Positions 29,850-38,054 of a stretch of DNA of 64,000 bases are shown piece after piece. Origin of the DNA: NCEH01 sp043195095 (GTDB taxonomy: Bacteria; Pseudomonadota; Alphaproteobacteria; Rhizobiales; Xanthobacteraceae); assembly GCF_043195095.1 (NCBI RefSeq), contig NZ_JBAFWN010000002.1. The stretch is one strand, 5' to 3'. Positions within the stretch are counted from its first letter, which is position 1, and each line of letters opens with the position of its first letter. The translations under genes were made by a program, and so were the position numbers. Under the pieces are notes generated by a model that was not told the origin of the DNA, ran no database searches, and saw only the letters and a program-made list of their open reading frames with translations.

Positions 29850-29884
29850 CAGTCTCGCTGGGCGGGTCGCGCCTGGGAAAAGCC

Positions 29885-30247
29885 TCAGGCCAGAGCGGCC
29901 TTGGCCTTCTCCACCAGGGCCTTGAACGCCTCGGGCTCGTGGATGGCGATATCCGAGAGCACCTTGCGGTCCACTTCGATCCCCGCCTTCGCGAGACCGT
30001 TGATAAAGCCGCCATAGGTGAGGCCGAGGTCGAGTTCGCGCACGCCGGCGTTGATACGCTGGATCCAGAGCGCGCGGAACGTGCGCTTCTTCACCTTGCG
30101 ATCGCGATAGGCATACTGCATCGACCGTTCGACGGCCGACTTCGCTGCGCGGATGGTATTCTTGCGACGGCCATAGAAGCCCTTGGCGGCTTCAAAGACC
30201 TTCTTATGCTTGGCGTGGGAAGTTACGCCACGTTTCACGCGGGCCAT
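29885..30247 (-). CDS. rplT: 50S ribosomal protein L20
   Basis: This 120-aa protein has the typical L20 start MARVKRGVTSHAKHKKVFEAAKGFYGRR (basic rRNA-binding extension). The globular part (FRALWIQRINAGVRELDLGLTYGGFINGL) is complete. It lies 27 bp downstream of rpmI. In many bacteria L20 represses its own operon. Confidence 0.97.
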   Translation of the reverse strand: MARVKRGVTSHAKHKKVFEAAKGFYGRRKNTIRAAKSAVERSMQYAYRDRKVKKRTFRALWIQRINAGVRELDLGLTYGGFINGLAKAGIEVDRKVLSDIAIHEPEAFKALVEKAKAALA

Positions 30248-30274
30248 GGATGATCTCCTTCAGATCGCAGTGCG

Positions 30275-30475
30275 TCAGCCGTTCGGCAGGAACGACTTGC
30301 GGATCACCCGTCCATCGCTCTCGCTGAGGATGGTGGTGCCGCGCTGGTTGCGGATCTGGGCATTGGTCCGCTTGATCATCCCGTGCCGCTTTCCGGCCTG
30401 GGCGGCGATAACTTTCCCGGTACCCGTCAGACGGAAGCGTTTCTTCGCTCCCGACTTGGTCTTCATCTTGGGCAT
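30275..30475 (-). CDS. rpmI: 50S ribosomal protein L35
   Basis: This 66-aa basic protein begins MPKMKTKSGAKKRFRLTGTGK and contains KRHGMIKRTNAQIRNQRGT, the L35 signature. The ATG at 30475 is the family start; the longer frame to 30595 is not conserved. It forms an operon with rplT but is separated from infC by two oppositely oriented genes. Confidence 0.96.
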   Translation of the reverse strand: MPKMKTKSGAKKRFRLTGTGKVIAAQAGKRHGMIKRTNAQIRNQRGTTILSESDGRVIRKSFLPNG

Positions 30476-30782
30476 TTTGCTCTCCGTGACCGCCATCCGC
30501 CGCACGTTGCCGCACGGGGCATTCAGCCTTTTGTTGATATGAGCGAAAAGAACCAACACGGCAGCCCTTGTCGCCGGCCGGTTCGAAGGCCGCACTCGTT
30601 ACAGGACTGTCACGCGAAACGCAAGCCGGCTCCCCTTGCAAAACCGTGCGCTGCAAAACACGCGTCTGTCTCCGCCAAGGCTCAAGCCGCCATCTTTGCG
30701 CCTGTTCGCTCTGCTTTGTTGCCAAATTGAGGCTAGGGGCCTCGTGCCTTGCGCCCGGCGGGAATCCGGGCAGGAGATGACG
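30476..30782. other. Divergent intergenic region between rpmI and the first BA14K gene
   Basis: The 307-bp region must hold the promoters of rpmI-rplT (minus) and of the BA14K gene (plus). I see no convincing sigma-70 pair on either strand and no RNA element that I recognise. Confidence 0.4.
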
Positions 30783-31400
30783 ATGAGGACGCCTTTGCGT
30801 GTTTCAGTCTTCACCGCCGCCCTCGCGGTGGCGGGCTTTGCGTTCAGTATGGCGCCGGCCAGCGCGCAGGCCTTGCGACTCGGGGCCATGCAGCCCCTGA
30901 GCGCGAAGGCCGCGACCACGGCCGCTTTCCCCATCGAACAGGTTCAATATCGCCGCGGCTGGGGCGGCAGGCCCGGCTGGGGCGGACGCCCGGGATGGGG
31001 CGGCCCTGGATGGCGCGGGCGACCCGGATGGGGCGGCCCGGGATGGGCCGGGCGGCCCGGATGGGGACGACCCGGTTGGGGTCCCGGCCCGGGCTGGAAC
31101 CGTTCCGGCTGGGGTCCTGGATGGGGCCGGCCGGCGTGGGGTCCGCGCTGGGGCTATGCGCCGGTCTACGGACCAGGCTGGGGCTGGGGTCCCGGCTGGG
31201 GCGCCTGGGGTCCCGGCTGGGGCTATGGCGGCGCGGTCGCCACCGGCGTGGTGATCGGCTCGGCGGCGGCGCTGGCGGCGAACCAGGGGCCTGGCCCCGG
31301 CACCAATTGGGTGGCTTATTGCTCGCAGCGCTATCGCTCCTACGATCCGCGCACCGGCACCTTCCTCGGCTATGACGGACGACGGCATCCCTGCCCCTGA
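30783..31400 (+). CDS. Secreted BA14K-family protein with Gly/Trp/Pro repeats (copy 1)
   Basis: This 205-aa protein has a signal peptide (MRTPLRVSVFTAALAVAGFA, cleavage near ASAQA) and a long low-complexity centre. The centre is built of about a dozen GWGGRPGW/GPGWG units. A small hydrophobic glycine-rich segment (VATGVVIGSAAALAAN) follows, then the BA14K C-terminal motif WVAYCSQRYRSYDPRTGTFL with GYDGRRHPC. The second ATG (30783) is preferred because GGAG abuts the first (30777). BA14K proteins are envelope proteins, first known as Brucella antigens. Confidence 0.8.
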   Translation: MRTPLRVSVFTAALAVAGFAFSMAPASAQALRLGAMQPLSAKAATTAAFPIEQVQYRRGWGGRPGWGGRPGWGGPGWRGRPGWGGPGWAGRPGWGRPGWGPGPGWNRSGWGPGWGRPAWGPRWGYAPVYGPGWGWGPGWGAWGPGWGYGGAVATGVVIGSAAALAANQGPGPGTNWVAYCSQRYRSYDPRTGTFLGYDGRRHPCP

Positions 31401-31439
31401 GGCGGGCTCCGATCACGCGGCGACGGTGCCGATCCGGCA

Positions 31440-31469
31440 CGCCGCCTTCACACACGCGTGAGGGCGGCG
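31440..31469 (+). terminator. Probable terminator between the two BA14K genes
   Basis: A 12-bp stem with one G-T pair (31440-31451 with 31458-31469) and a 6-nt loop is followed within two bases by TTTT. It lies 40 bp after the first BA14K stop. Confidence 0.55.
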
Positions 31470-31516
31470 ACCTTTTCGGCTCCCGGGGCGTTTCCTTCCC
31501 AAAGGAGAAGCACCCG

Positions 31517-31960
31517 ATGCGTAAATCTCTCTCTCTGCTCGCTGCCGCAGGTCTCACCGCGGCTCTCGCGGTTTCCGGCGCCCAGGCGCAGCCGCTGCGC
31601 CCCGCTTCGATCGGAGTCGCGGGCGAATCCCCGGTCACGAGTGTGCAGTGGCGTGGTCGTGGTCCCGGCTGGGGCGGTCCGGGCTATGGACCCGGTTGGG
31701 GTGGCCCGCGCTATGGCTATGGCTATGGCTACCGCAATTGCGGCTGGGGCGGCTGCAACAACAACAATGGTGCGGCGGTTGCGGCCGGTGTGGTCGGCGG
31801 GCTGATGCTGGGCGCGGCTGCGGCGAGCGCGGCCAATGCTGCGAATTCCGCCCCGCCGCAGGGCAATTGGATCGCCTATTGCTCGTCCAAATACCGGTCC
31901 TTCGACCCCGCCAGCGGCACCTATCTCGGCTATGACGGTGCGCGCCATTCCTGCCCCTGA
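31517..31960 (+). CDS. Secreted BA14K-family protein (copy 2)
   Basis: This 147-aa paralogue of the preceding gene has a signal peptide (MRKSLSLLAAAGLTAALAVSG, cleavage near AQAQP). A shorter GPGWGGPGYG/YGYGYG region, an asparagine run (CNNNNG) and a hydrophobic Gly/Ala segment follow. The BA14K motif is WIAYCSSKYRSFDPASGTYL with GYDGARHSC. A clear AAAGGAG site precedes the ATG. The pair probably arose by tandem duplication. Function is unknown beyond envelope location. Confidence 0.82.
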   Translation: MRKSLSLLAAAGLTAALAVSGAQAQPLRPASIGVAGESPVTSVQWRGRGPGWGGPGYGPGWGGPRYGYGYGYRNCGWGGCNNNNGAAVAAGVVGGLMLGAAAASAANAANSAPPQGNWIAYCSSKYRSFDPASGTYLGYDGARHSCP

Positions 31961-32017
31961 CGCGGGAGGCGCCTCGGAGAGTGAGGCGAGAGGTGCGCCG
32001 GCTCTCGGGGCCAACGC

Positions 32018-32049
32018 AAAAAGCCCGGATCGAAAGATCCGGGCTTTTT
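32018..32049. terminator. Bidirectional intrinsic terminator
   Basis: A perfect 14-bp stem (32018-32031 with 32036-32049) closes a GAAA tetraloop, with A-run and T-run flanks. It ends the second BA14K gene on the plus strand and infC on the minus strand. Confidence 0.9.
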
Positions 32050-32085
32050 GGTCGATTACGGTAGGGATGATGTCCGCGTCGCCGC

Positions 32086-32622
32086 TCAGCGCGGCGCCAG
32101 GATCATGATCATCTGCCGGCCTTCCAGCATCGGCTCGGCCTCCACCTTGGCGATGGTGGCGACGTCGTCGCGCAGCTTCTGCAACAGCTTGTAGCCGATA
32201 TCCTGGTGCGCCATTTCACGACCACGGAAGCGCAAGGTGACCTTCACCTTGTCACCCTCTTCGAAGAATCGCTGCATGGAGCGCATCTTCACTTCGTAAT
32301 CGTGCGTGTCGATGCCGGGCCGCAGCTTGATTTCCTTGACCTCGACCACCTTCTGCTTCTTGCGCGCCTCGCTGGCCTTCTTCTGGTTCTGATACTTGAA
32401 CCGGCCGAAATCGAGGATCTTGCAGACGGGCGGGGCGGAATTGGGCGCGATCTCCACGAGATCGAGGCCGGCTTCCTGCGCGAGCTGGAGGGCATCGCGG
32501 ATTGCCACCACACCGCGGTTCTGCCCATCCTGATCGATCAGCTGCACTTCGCGGATGCGGATTTCCTCATTGACGCGCGGTCCATCCTTTTCCGGCGCGA
32601 CGGGTCTCATGGGGCGACGAAT
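32086..32622 (-). CDS. infC: Translation initiation factor IF-3
   Basis: This 178-aa IF3 binds the 30S subunit and monitors start codons. Both domains are complete: N-terminal VREVQLIDQDGQN-type block and linker, then VKEIKLRPGIDTHDYEVKMRSMQRF and VTLRFRGREMAHQDIG. I place the start at an ATT (32620-32622), giving (M)RRPMRPVAPEKDGPR. It lies 9 nt after an AGAGGAG site, matching the AUU start that lets IF3 repress itself in E. coli. An ATG at 32643 would add 7 residues but has no such site; an ATG at 32610 is also possible. Confidence 0.93.
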   Translation of the reverse strand: MRRPMRPVAPEKDGPRVNEEIRIREVQLIDQDGQNRGVVAIRDALQLAQEAGLDLVEIAPNSAPPVCKILDFGRFKYQNQKKASEARKKQKVVEVKEIKLRPGIDTHDYEVKMRSMQRFFEEGDKVKVTLRFRGREMAHQDIGYKLLQKLRDDVATIAKVEAEPMLEGRQMIMILAPR

Positions 32623-32926
32623 GGCGAAAATCTCCTCTGCCATTAAATTGGAACGCACGCAGCTTAGGGAATCGGCGCGCAACTTCACGCGGAAGCGCGC
32701 AGCCAGAAGCCCCCGACCAAGAGCGGACACAGAAGATCGTGACTCCGAGGCGGGAAGTCAATAACCAACACCTGTCGAGCGACGCTGCGGGTCATTTTTC
32801 GGCCCGAATCGCCGCCATGTCCCATGCCTGGGAGCCACAGTTCAGCCGCCTTCGCCCGGCATTCGGGAGACAGCAGCAGGGCCGGACGCTCCGCCGGGTG
32901 CCGAACCTCCGCCTTTCCAGGACCCG

Positions 32927-33811
32927 ATGATGATCGACGTTGCTTCCCCCGTGGGTCGCCTCCTCCACCGCCTGGGGCCGTTCGCGGCTGCCGCGCTGTG
33001 CCTGGGGGCCGCCCTGCCGGCGGCGATCGGCGCCGCGTGGGCCGATGGGCGGCTCGATGCTAAATATTCCCTGACCGTGGGTGGGGTCGAGATCGGCCGC
33101 GCCACCCTGGTGGCCGAGGCCACCGGCACGAGCTATGAAATCGCCGCCACCGGCCGCATCACCGGCGTCCTGCGCGCGGTCTCTTCCGGCAAGGGCAGCG
33201 TCGCCGCGCGCGGCGCCATCGGCATGGGCAAGGTGGTGCCCCAGGTATTCGCGGTGGCGGCCGAGGCCGACGGCAAGGCCGAAGGGGTACGTTTCGCGGT
33301 GGCGAACAACACGGTGAAGGAGCTGGTGGTCGAGCCGCCCATCAAGCCGCTGCCGGATCGCGTGGAAATCACCGAGGCCCATCTCACCAACATCATCGAC
33401 CCCATGAGCGGCGCCTTCGTCTATGTGCCCGGCACGGTGGACATGCTCTCCGCCGCCGCCTGCGACCGCTCGATCCCGGTGTTCGACGGGCGCCAGCGCT
33501 ACGACATCTCGCTGAGCTACCTGCGGGTGGAACAGGTGAAGATCCCCAAGGGCTACAGCGGCCCCGCCGTGGTGTGCCGCGCCGGCTACACCCCCGTCGC
33601 CGGCCACCGGCCGACCCGCTACACCGTCAAATACATGCAGGAAAACAAAGAAATGTACGTGTGGCTGGTGCCGGTGGCGGGCACCCGGCTGCTGGCCCCC
33701 TTCAAGGTCTCGGTCGCCACCATGATCGGCACCGCGATCCTGGAGGCGACCGCCTTCGAGACCACGGTGAAGGAAAATACCGTTCCGGTTAATACACCCA
33801 AGCCACAATAG
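32927..33811 (+). CDS. DUF3108 secreted protein
   Basis: This 294-aa protein has a signal peptide (hydrophobic run about 17-37, cleavage near AWA-DG). The DUF3108 beta-rich body follows (DAKYSLTVGGVEIGRATL; late block RTRYTVKYMQE-like and VWLVPVAGTRLLAPFKVSV). It contains two cysteines that may form a disulfide (Cys180, Cys219 approximately). The function of DUF3108 is unknown; a periplasmic role is likely. It is monocistronic. Confidence 0.75.
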   Translation: MMIDVASPVGRLLHRLGPFAAAALCLGAALPAAIGAAWADGRLDAKYSLTVGGVEIGRATLVAEATGTSYEIAATGRITGVLRAVSSGKGSVAARGAIGMGKVVPQVFAVAAEADGKAEGVRFAVANNTVKELVVEPPIKPLPDRVEITEAHLTNIIDPMSGAFVYVPGTVDMLSAAACDRSIPVFDGRQRYDISLSYLRVEQVKIPKGYSGPAVVCRAGYTPVAGHRPTRYTVKYMQENKEMYVWLVPVAGTRLLAPFKVSVATMIGTAILEATAFETTVKENTVPVNTPKPQ

Positions 33812-34033
33812 CCGCGCCCACGTTCTTCGGCGGAATCGGTTACCACGCGACGAGTCCCACTAGCCCTAGTACGGGGCAAAACACGAACCTTCCCCGACTC
33901 TCGATTCGGCCGCGATTCGTTCCACTCCCGTTCCTTTGCGCTTTTCCCGTGTTGCGGCGCAGCCCGCGTTGACTTCGCCCTATGGGCAGGTGTTCCCTGG
34001 CCTGGCGTGCGTTCGGTCACGCGAGAGGACATC

Positions 34034-35437
34034 ATGGCTAAACGGAGCAAAGCGGGCGAATCGGAACATCTGGCGCTACCGCGCGGCGTCAAATCCCTGG
34101 CAGAGGCGAAAGCCTGGATGGTGTCCCGTGGCATCACCGAAATCGAATGCACCGTCCCGGACCTTGCGGGCGTCGCCCGGGGCAAGATCATGCCGGCCTC
34201 GAAATTCCTCTCCTCGCCGGTGATGAACCTGCCGCTCTCGGTCTTCTTCCAGACCATTTCCGGCGAATACCCCTCCTATGAGGGGCTGGTGGATTCCGTG
34301 ATCGCGGATTCCGACCTGGTGCTGGAGCCCGATTTCTCCACCCTGTGCTCCGTGCCCTGGGCGCAGGATCCGACCGCCCAGATCATCCACAATGCCTATC
34401 ATCGCGACGGCCGCCCGGTGGAGCTGGCGCCACGCCAGGTGCTGAAGAACGTGCTGGCGCTCTATGCCAAGCGCGGTTGGAAGCCGGTGGTGGCGCCGGA
34501 GATCGAATTCTACCTGGTCGAGCCCAATGTGGACCCCGACTATCCCCTGAAGCCGCCCGTCGGCCGCTCGGGCCGGCCGGAGATCGGCCGCCAGTCCTAT
34601 TCCATCCAGGCGGTGAACGAGTTCGACGCCCTGTTCGAGGACATCTACGATTATTCCGAGGCCCAAGGCCTGGAGATCGACACGCTGATCCACGAGGACG
34701 GCGCGGCGCAGATGGAAATCAACCTGCGCCACGGCGATCCGCTGGAGCTCGCCGACCAGGTGTTCCTGTTCAAGCGCACGATCCGCGAGGCCGCGCTCGC
34801 CCACAAGATCTACGCCACCTTCATGGCCAAGCCGATCGCCAACGAGCCCGGCAGCGCCATGCACATCCATCAATCGGTGGTCTCGGCCGAGACGGGGAAA
34901 AACATCTTCTCCGACGACGACGGCGATCCGACCCCGGAATTCTTCTCGTTCCTCGCCGGACACCAGAAATACCTGCCCTCGGTCATGTGCATCCTGGCGC
35001 CTTACGTGAATTCCTACCGCCGGCTGACGCGCGATTCCATGGCGCCCATCAATGTGCAATGGGGCTATGACAACCGCACCGCCGGCCTGCGCGTGCCACC
35101 CGCCCCGCCGGCCGCGCGCCGGGTGGAGAACCGCGTCCCCTCCTCCGACGCCAATCCCTATCTCGTCATCGCGGCGTCGCTGGCCTGCGGCTATATCGGC
35201 ATCCAGAAGGGCCTGCGCCCCACCGAGCCGCTGGAGGGCGATGCCAAGGACCTGGACTTCGACCTGCCGCGCGGCCTGCTGGAGGCTGTCGCCGCCTTCG
35301 AGGAAAACGAGGATCTGGCCGAAGTGCTCGGCAAGAGCTTCATCGCCACTTATGCGGCGGTGAAGCAGGCGGAGTTCGAGACCTTCATGCGGGTGATCTC
35401 GCCCTGGGAGCGGGAATATTTGCTGCTGAACGTGTGA
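34034..35437 (+). CDS. Glutamine synthetase-family ligase (gamma-glutamylpolyamine synthetase-like)
   Basis: This 467-aa GS-fold enzyme shows the ATP/metal motifs APEIEFYL (154-161), GSAMHIHQS, NSYRRL and NRTAGLRVPPAP, then ENRVPSSDANPYL. The absence of the adenylylation tyrosine loop and the divergent N-terminus place it with PuuA-like gamma-glutamyl ligases rather than GlnA. The next gene encodes a PuuB-like FAD oxidase, so the pair probably glutamylates and oxidises putrescine or another amine. The ATG at 34034 follows a GAGAGGA site. Confidence 0.82.
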   Translation: MAKRSKAGESEHLALPRGVKSLAEAKAWMVSRGITEIECTVPDLAGVARGKIMPASKFLSSPVMNLPLSVFFQTISGEYPSYEGLVDSVIADSDLVLEPDFSTLCSVPWAQDPTAQIIHNAYHRDGRPVELAPRQVLKNVLALYAKRGWKPVVAPEIEFYLVEPNVDPDYPLKPPVGRSGRPEIGRQSYSIQAVNEFDALFEDIYDYSEAQGLEIDTLIHEDGAAQMEINLRHGDPLELADQVFLFKRTIREAALAHKIYATFMAKPIANEPGSAMHIHQSVVSAETGKNIFSDDDGDPTPEFFSFLAGHQKYLPSVMCILAPYVNSYRRLTRDSMAPINVQWGYDNRTAGLRVPPAPPAARRVENRVPSSDANPYLVIAASLACGYIGIQKGLRPTEPLEGDAKDLDFDLPRGLLEAVAAFEENEDLAEVLGKSFIATYAAVKQAEFETFMRVISPWEREYLLLNV

Positions 35438-35523
35438 GGGCGCAGCTGCCGAGAGCGTGCCGACAAGAAAGCCGCTTAGAGCTGGAGGCGCAACGCCTCC
35501 CGCCTCACCACACAGGGACAGTC

Positions 35524-36801
35524 ATGACGTTTGGCGGCCACCCCCAATCCTGGTATGCGGCGACTGCCACCCCGTTCCCGGAATTGCCACGCCTCTCCGG
35601 CGCGGTGCGCGCGGACGTGGTGATTGTCGGCGGCGGCTATACCGGACTCTCCGCCGCGCTTCATCTCGCGGAAGCCGGCGTGGACGTGGTGGTGCTGGAA
35701 GGCGGCCGTGTGGGCTCGGGCGCCTCGGGCCGCAACGGCGGGCAGATCCACAGCGGCCAGCGGCGCCACCAGGATTATCTCGAACAGGCACTCGGCCTTG
35801 AAGACGCCCGCAAGCTCTGGGATCTGGCCGAGGAGGCGAAGGCGCTCACGGCCGACCTCATCGCGCGCCACGCCATCGCCTGCGATCTGACGCCCGGCCT
35901 GATCCTTGCCGACCACAAGCCCAATTATGTCGCCGAAAGCCACGCCTACGGCCGCCATCTCGCGCAGACCTATGGCTACGACAAGACCGAGCCGCTGGAT
36001 CGCGACCAGATGCACGCCTTGGTCGGCGCTCCGGGCTATTATGGCGGCCTCATCGACCATGGGGCGGGCCATCTCCACCCGCTGAACTTCGCCCTTGGCC
36101 TCGCCACGGCGGCTCTTGCGGCAGGCGCGCGCATCATCGAGCACAGCCGCGCCCTGCGCATCGCCGAGGGCACCGGCGTGAGCGTGGAGACTGACGGCGG
36201 GCGCGTGACGGCGGACCTGCTGCTGCTGTGCGGCAACGGCCTGATGGACGGGCTGGACCGGCGGGTGGATCACCACGTCATGCCCATCAACAATTACATC
36301 GCCGTCACCGAACCCTTGGGCGACCGCGCGGACGGCATCATTCGCGGACAGGCGGCGGTGGCCGACAGCCGGTTCGTGGTGAATTATTTCCGCATGACGC
36401 CGGACCGCCGGCTGCTGTTCGGCGGCGGCGAGAGCTATCGCCGCTCCTTGCGGCCGCAGGTGATGGACTTCGTGCGACCTTTCCTCGCCCGCATCTTCCC
36501 GCAACTGGCCGATGTGAAGCTCGATTACGGCTGGGGCGGCACGCTCGGCATCACCATGACGCGCAACCCCTTCGTGCGCCGCCTCTCGCCTTATGTGCTG
36601 GCCTCCGCCGGCTATTCCGGCCAAGGGGTAGTGCTGGCGCCTTTGTTCGGCAAGATCCTGGCGGAGGCGGTGCGCGGCCAGGTGGGCCGGCTCGATCTGC
36701 TGGAACGTCTGCCCGTGCCGCCCTTCATCGGCGGCACCCTGCTGCGCTATCCCCTGCTGGTGGCGGGCCTGAGCTATTACGCGCTGCGGGACCGGCTTTA
36801 G
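35524..36801 (+). CDS. FAD-dependent oxidase (gamma-glutamylputrescine oxidase-like, DAO family)
   Basis: This 425-aa DAO-fold flavoprotein has FAD motif DVVIVGGGYTGLSAALHLAE (31-50), then GSGASGRNGGQIHSGQRR, the hallmark of PuuB/OrdL oxidases. The C-terminal block is GYSGQGVVLAPLFGKILAE. It lies 86 bp after the ligase gene, suggesting a two-step gamma-glutamyl amine pathway. Aldehyde dehydrogenase and hydrolase partners (PuuC, PuuD) are not in the window. Confidence 0.82.
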   Translation: MTFGGHPQSWYAATATPFPELPRLSGAVRADVVIVGGGYTGLSAALHLAEAGVDVVVLEGGRVGSGASGRNGGQIHSGQRRHQDYLEQALGLEDARKLWDLAEEAKALTADLIARHAIACDLTPGLILADHKPNYVAESHAYGRHLAQTYGYDKTEPLDRDQMHALVGAPGYYGGLIDHGAGHLHPLNFALGLATAALAAGARIIEHSRALRIAEGTGVSVETDGGRVTADLLLLCGNGLMDGLDRRVDHHVMPINNYIAVTEPLGDRADGIIRGQAAVADSRFVVNYFRMTPDRRLLFGGGESYRRSLRPQVMDFVRPFLARIFPQLADVKLDYGWGGTLGITMTRNPFVRRLSPYVLASAGYSGQGVVLAPLFGKILAEAVRGQVGRLDLLERLPVPPFIGGTLLRYPLLVAGLSYYALRDRL

Positions 36802-36808
36802 GGCCCGG

Positions 36809-37897
36809 TTAAGCCCGATTTTGCGCGCCGGCAGTGAGTTTATCGATCTCGGCCGAAAGACGACGCTCTCGATTGTAGGCCGTGCGGACGTGGCTCGCCA
36901 ACAGGCGCTCGCGCTCCACCTCGGGCAAACGCGCAGCGAGGCGGGCGCGCCGATCCGCGTTCGATCCCGGCCGAATCGCCAGCAGCGCCTCCAGGTGCGA
37001 TGACAGGCGATAAGGCGCAAGCTTCTCCTCGCTCATGGCGAGCGTGAACTTCCTGCTCCCCCCGTAGCCGGCAAGGATATCCGCCGCCAGCGCCTCTCCG
37101 CTCAGCTTTCGACCGTGGCACCGCCCAGAAAAATTAAAAGCCGCGGCCCATTGGAAGTTTTCTTCCGAAAGATATCCCGGTCCGCCAAAATGGTCGTATA
37201 CATAGACTGGCGTACCGACCGCGAGCGCATATTGGACAGTCTTTCCGATCGTCACAACAATATCGGCTTCACGTATCATTCGGCGATTCACGCGAGCGAC
37301 CTTGTCTCCGCCACGACCGATGTGCAAGACATCGAAATCGGCTTTCAATATTTCAATCGCTTCCAAGCAAACCGGTGTGCTGTGATTCGTGACGAAGAGT
37401 ATCTTTCCCGGCGTTGCGCGAAGTCCGGTCCTCTTTGCGTGGAAGGTATCGGGAGCGGCATTATGGAAGACCCGAACCGGGACGGTCAGGCCGGTCTGCG
37501 CCAATGCCGTGGCGGTCTCTGGAGAATTGGCCAAGGTTACATCTGCCAATATCGATTCATGCGCCCATCCTCCAGATTCAAAGAAACCCGTCGGAGAAAG
37601 ATGCCCGAACGCGAATATCGAAGACTCAACATCGTTCTCGTGGGCCTCGTATGAGAACAGACCGGCTACATGATGCTGAAAATATACCAAATCATAGCAC
37701 ATAGGCCGAATATTTTTCGGATCCGTTTCGATTATAATTCCAGATTCTTTAAATAATAATCTTATCGGTAACCCCCGATAATTCGCAAATACATCTACCT
37801 GATGACCCTTTTGTTTAAAGAACTCTGCAAATTCAAGTGCAACGATTTCGGACCCGGATAGTCTTTCGAGCTGGTTAGTGGCGATCAAAACACGCAC
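36809..37897 (-). CDS. Glycosyltransferase of low-GC origin
   Basis: This 362-aa protein looks like a GT-B glycosyltransferase: N-terminal VLIATNQLERLSGSEIVALEFAEFFKQKGHQVDV, then LANSPETATAL, GKILFVTNHSTPVCLEAIEIL and a nucleotide-sugar region GGPGYLSEENFQWA. A coiled C-terminal tail closes it. The start is GTG at 37897. The 5' two-thirds (37130-37900) is strikingly AT-rich and uses A/T-ending codons, unlike every neighbour; the last 300 bp is GC-rich. This suggests acquisition with partial amelioration or recombination. The donor and acceptor sugars are unknown. Confidence 0.7.
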   Translation of the reverse strand: MRVLIATNQLERLSGSEIVALEFAEFFKQKGHQVDVFANYRGLPIRLLFKESGIIIETDPKNIRPMCYDLVYFQHHVAGLFSYEAHENDVESSIFAFGHLSPTGFFESGGWAHESILADVTLANSPETATALAQTGLTVPVRVFHNAAPDTFHAKRTGLRATPGKILFVTNHSTPVCLEAIEILKADFDVLHIGRGGDKVARVNRRMIREADIVVTIGKTVQYALAVGTPVYVYDHFGGPGYLSEENFQWAAAFNFSGRCHGRKLSGEALAADILAGYGGSRKFTLAMSEEKLAPYRLSSHLEALLAIRPGSNADRRARLAARLPEVERERLLASHVRTAYNRERRLSAEIDKLTAGAQNRA

Positions 37898-38054
37898 GTC
37901 AGACAGCCTTGGATTTTTCAGGTCGCGCGAAATTTAGCTTGCCCTGATCCGGGCATGCAAGGGAGGGCAGGTGCCCCTCTCTCGTCACAGGACGGCGCCC
38001 CGGGCGCCGCCTCGACGCGGCAAAGGCCTACGCACGGCGCTTCGGAAACGCCCC

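Noticed and set aside
30955..31220. Repetitive GGCTGGGGCGG-like units resembling a CRISPR or minisatellite
   Set aside because: They are in-frame codons for Gly/Trp/Pro repeats of a secreted BA14K protein; there are no constant-length repeats with unique spacers.
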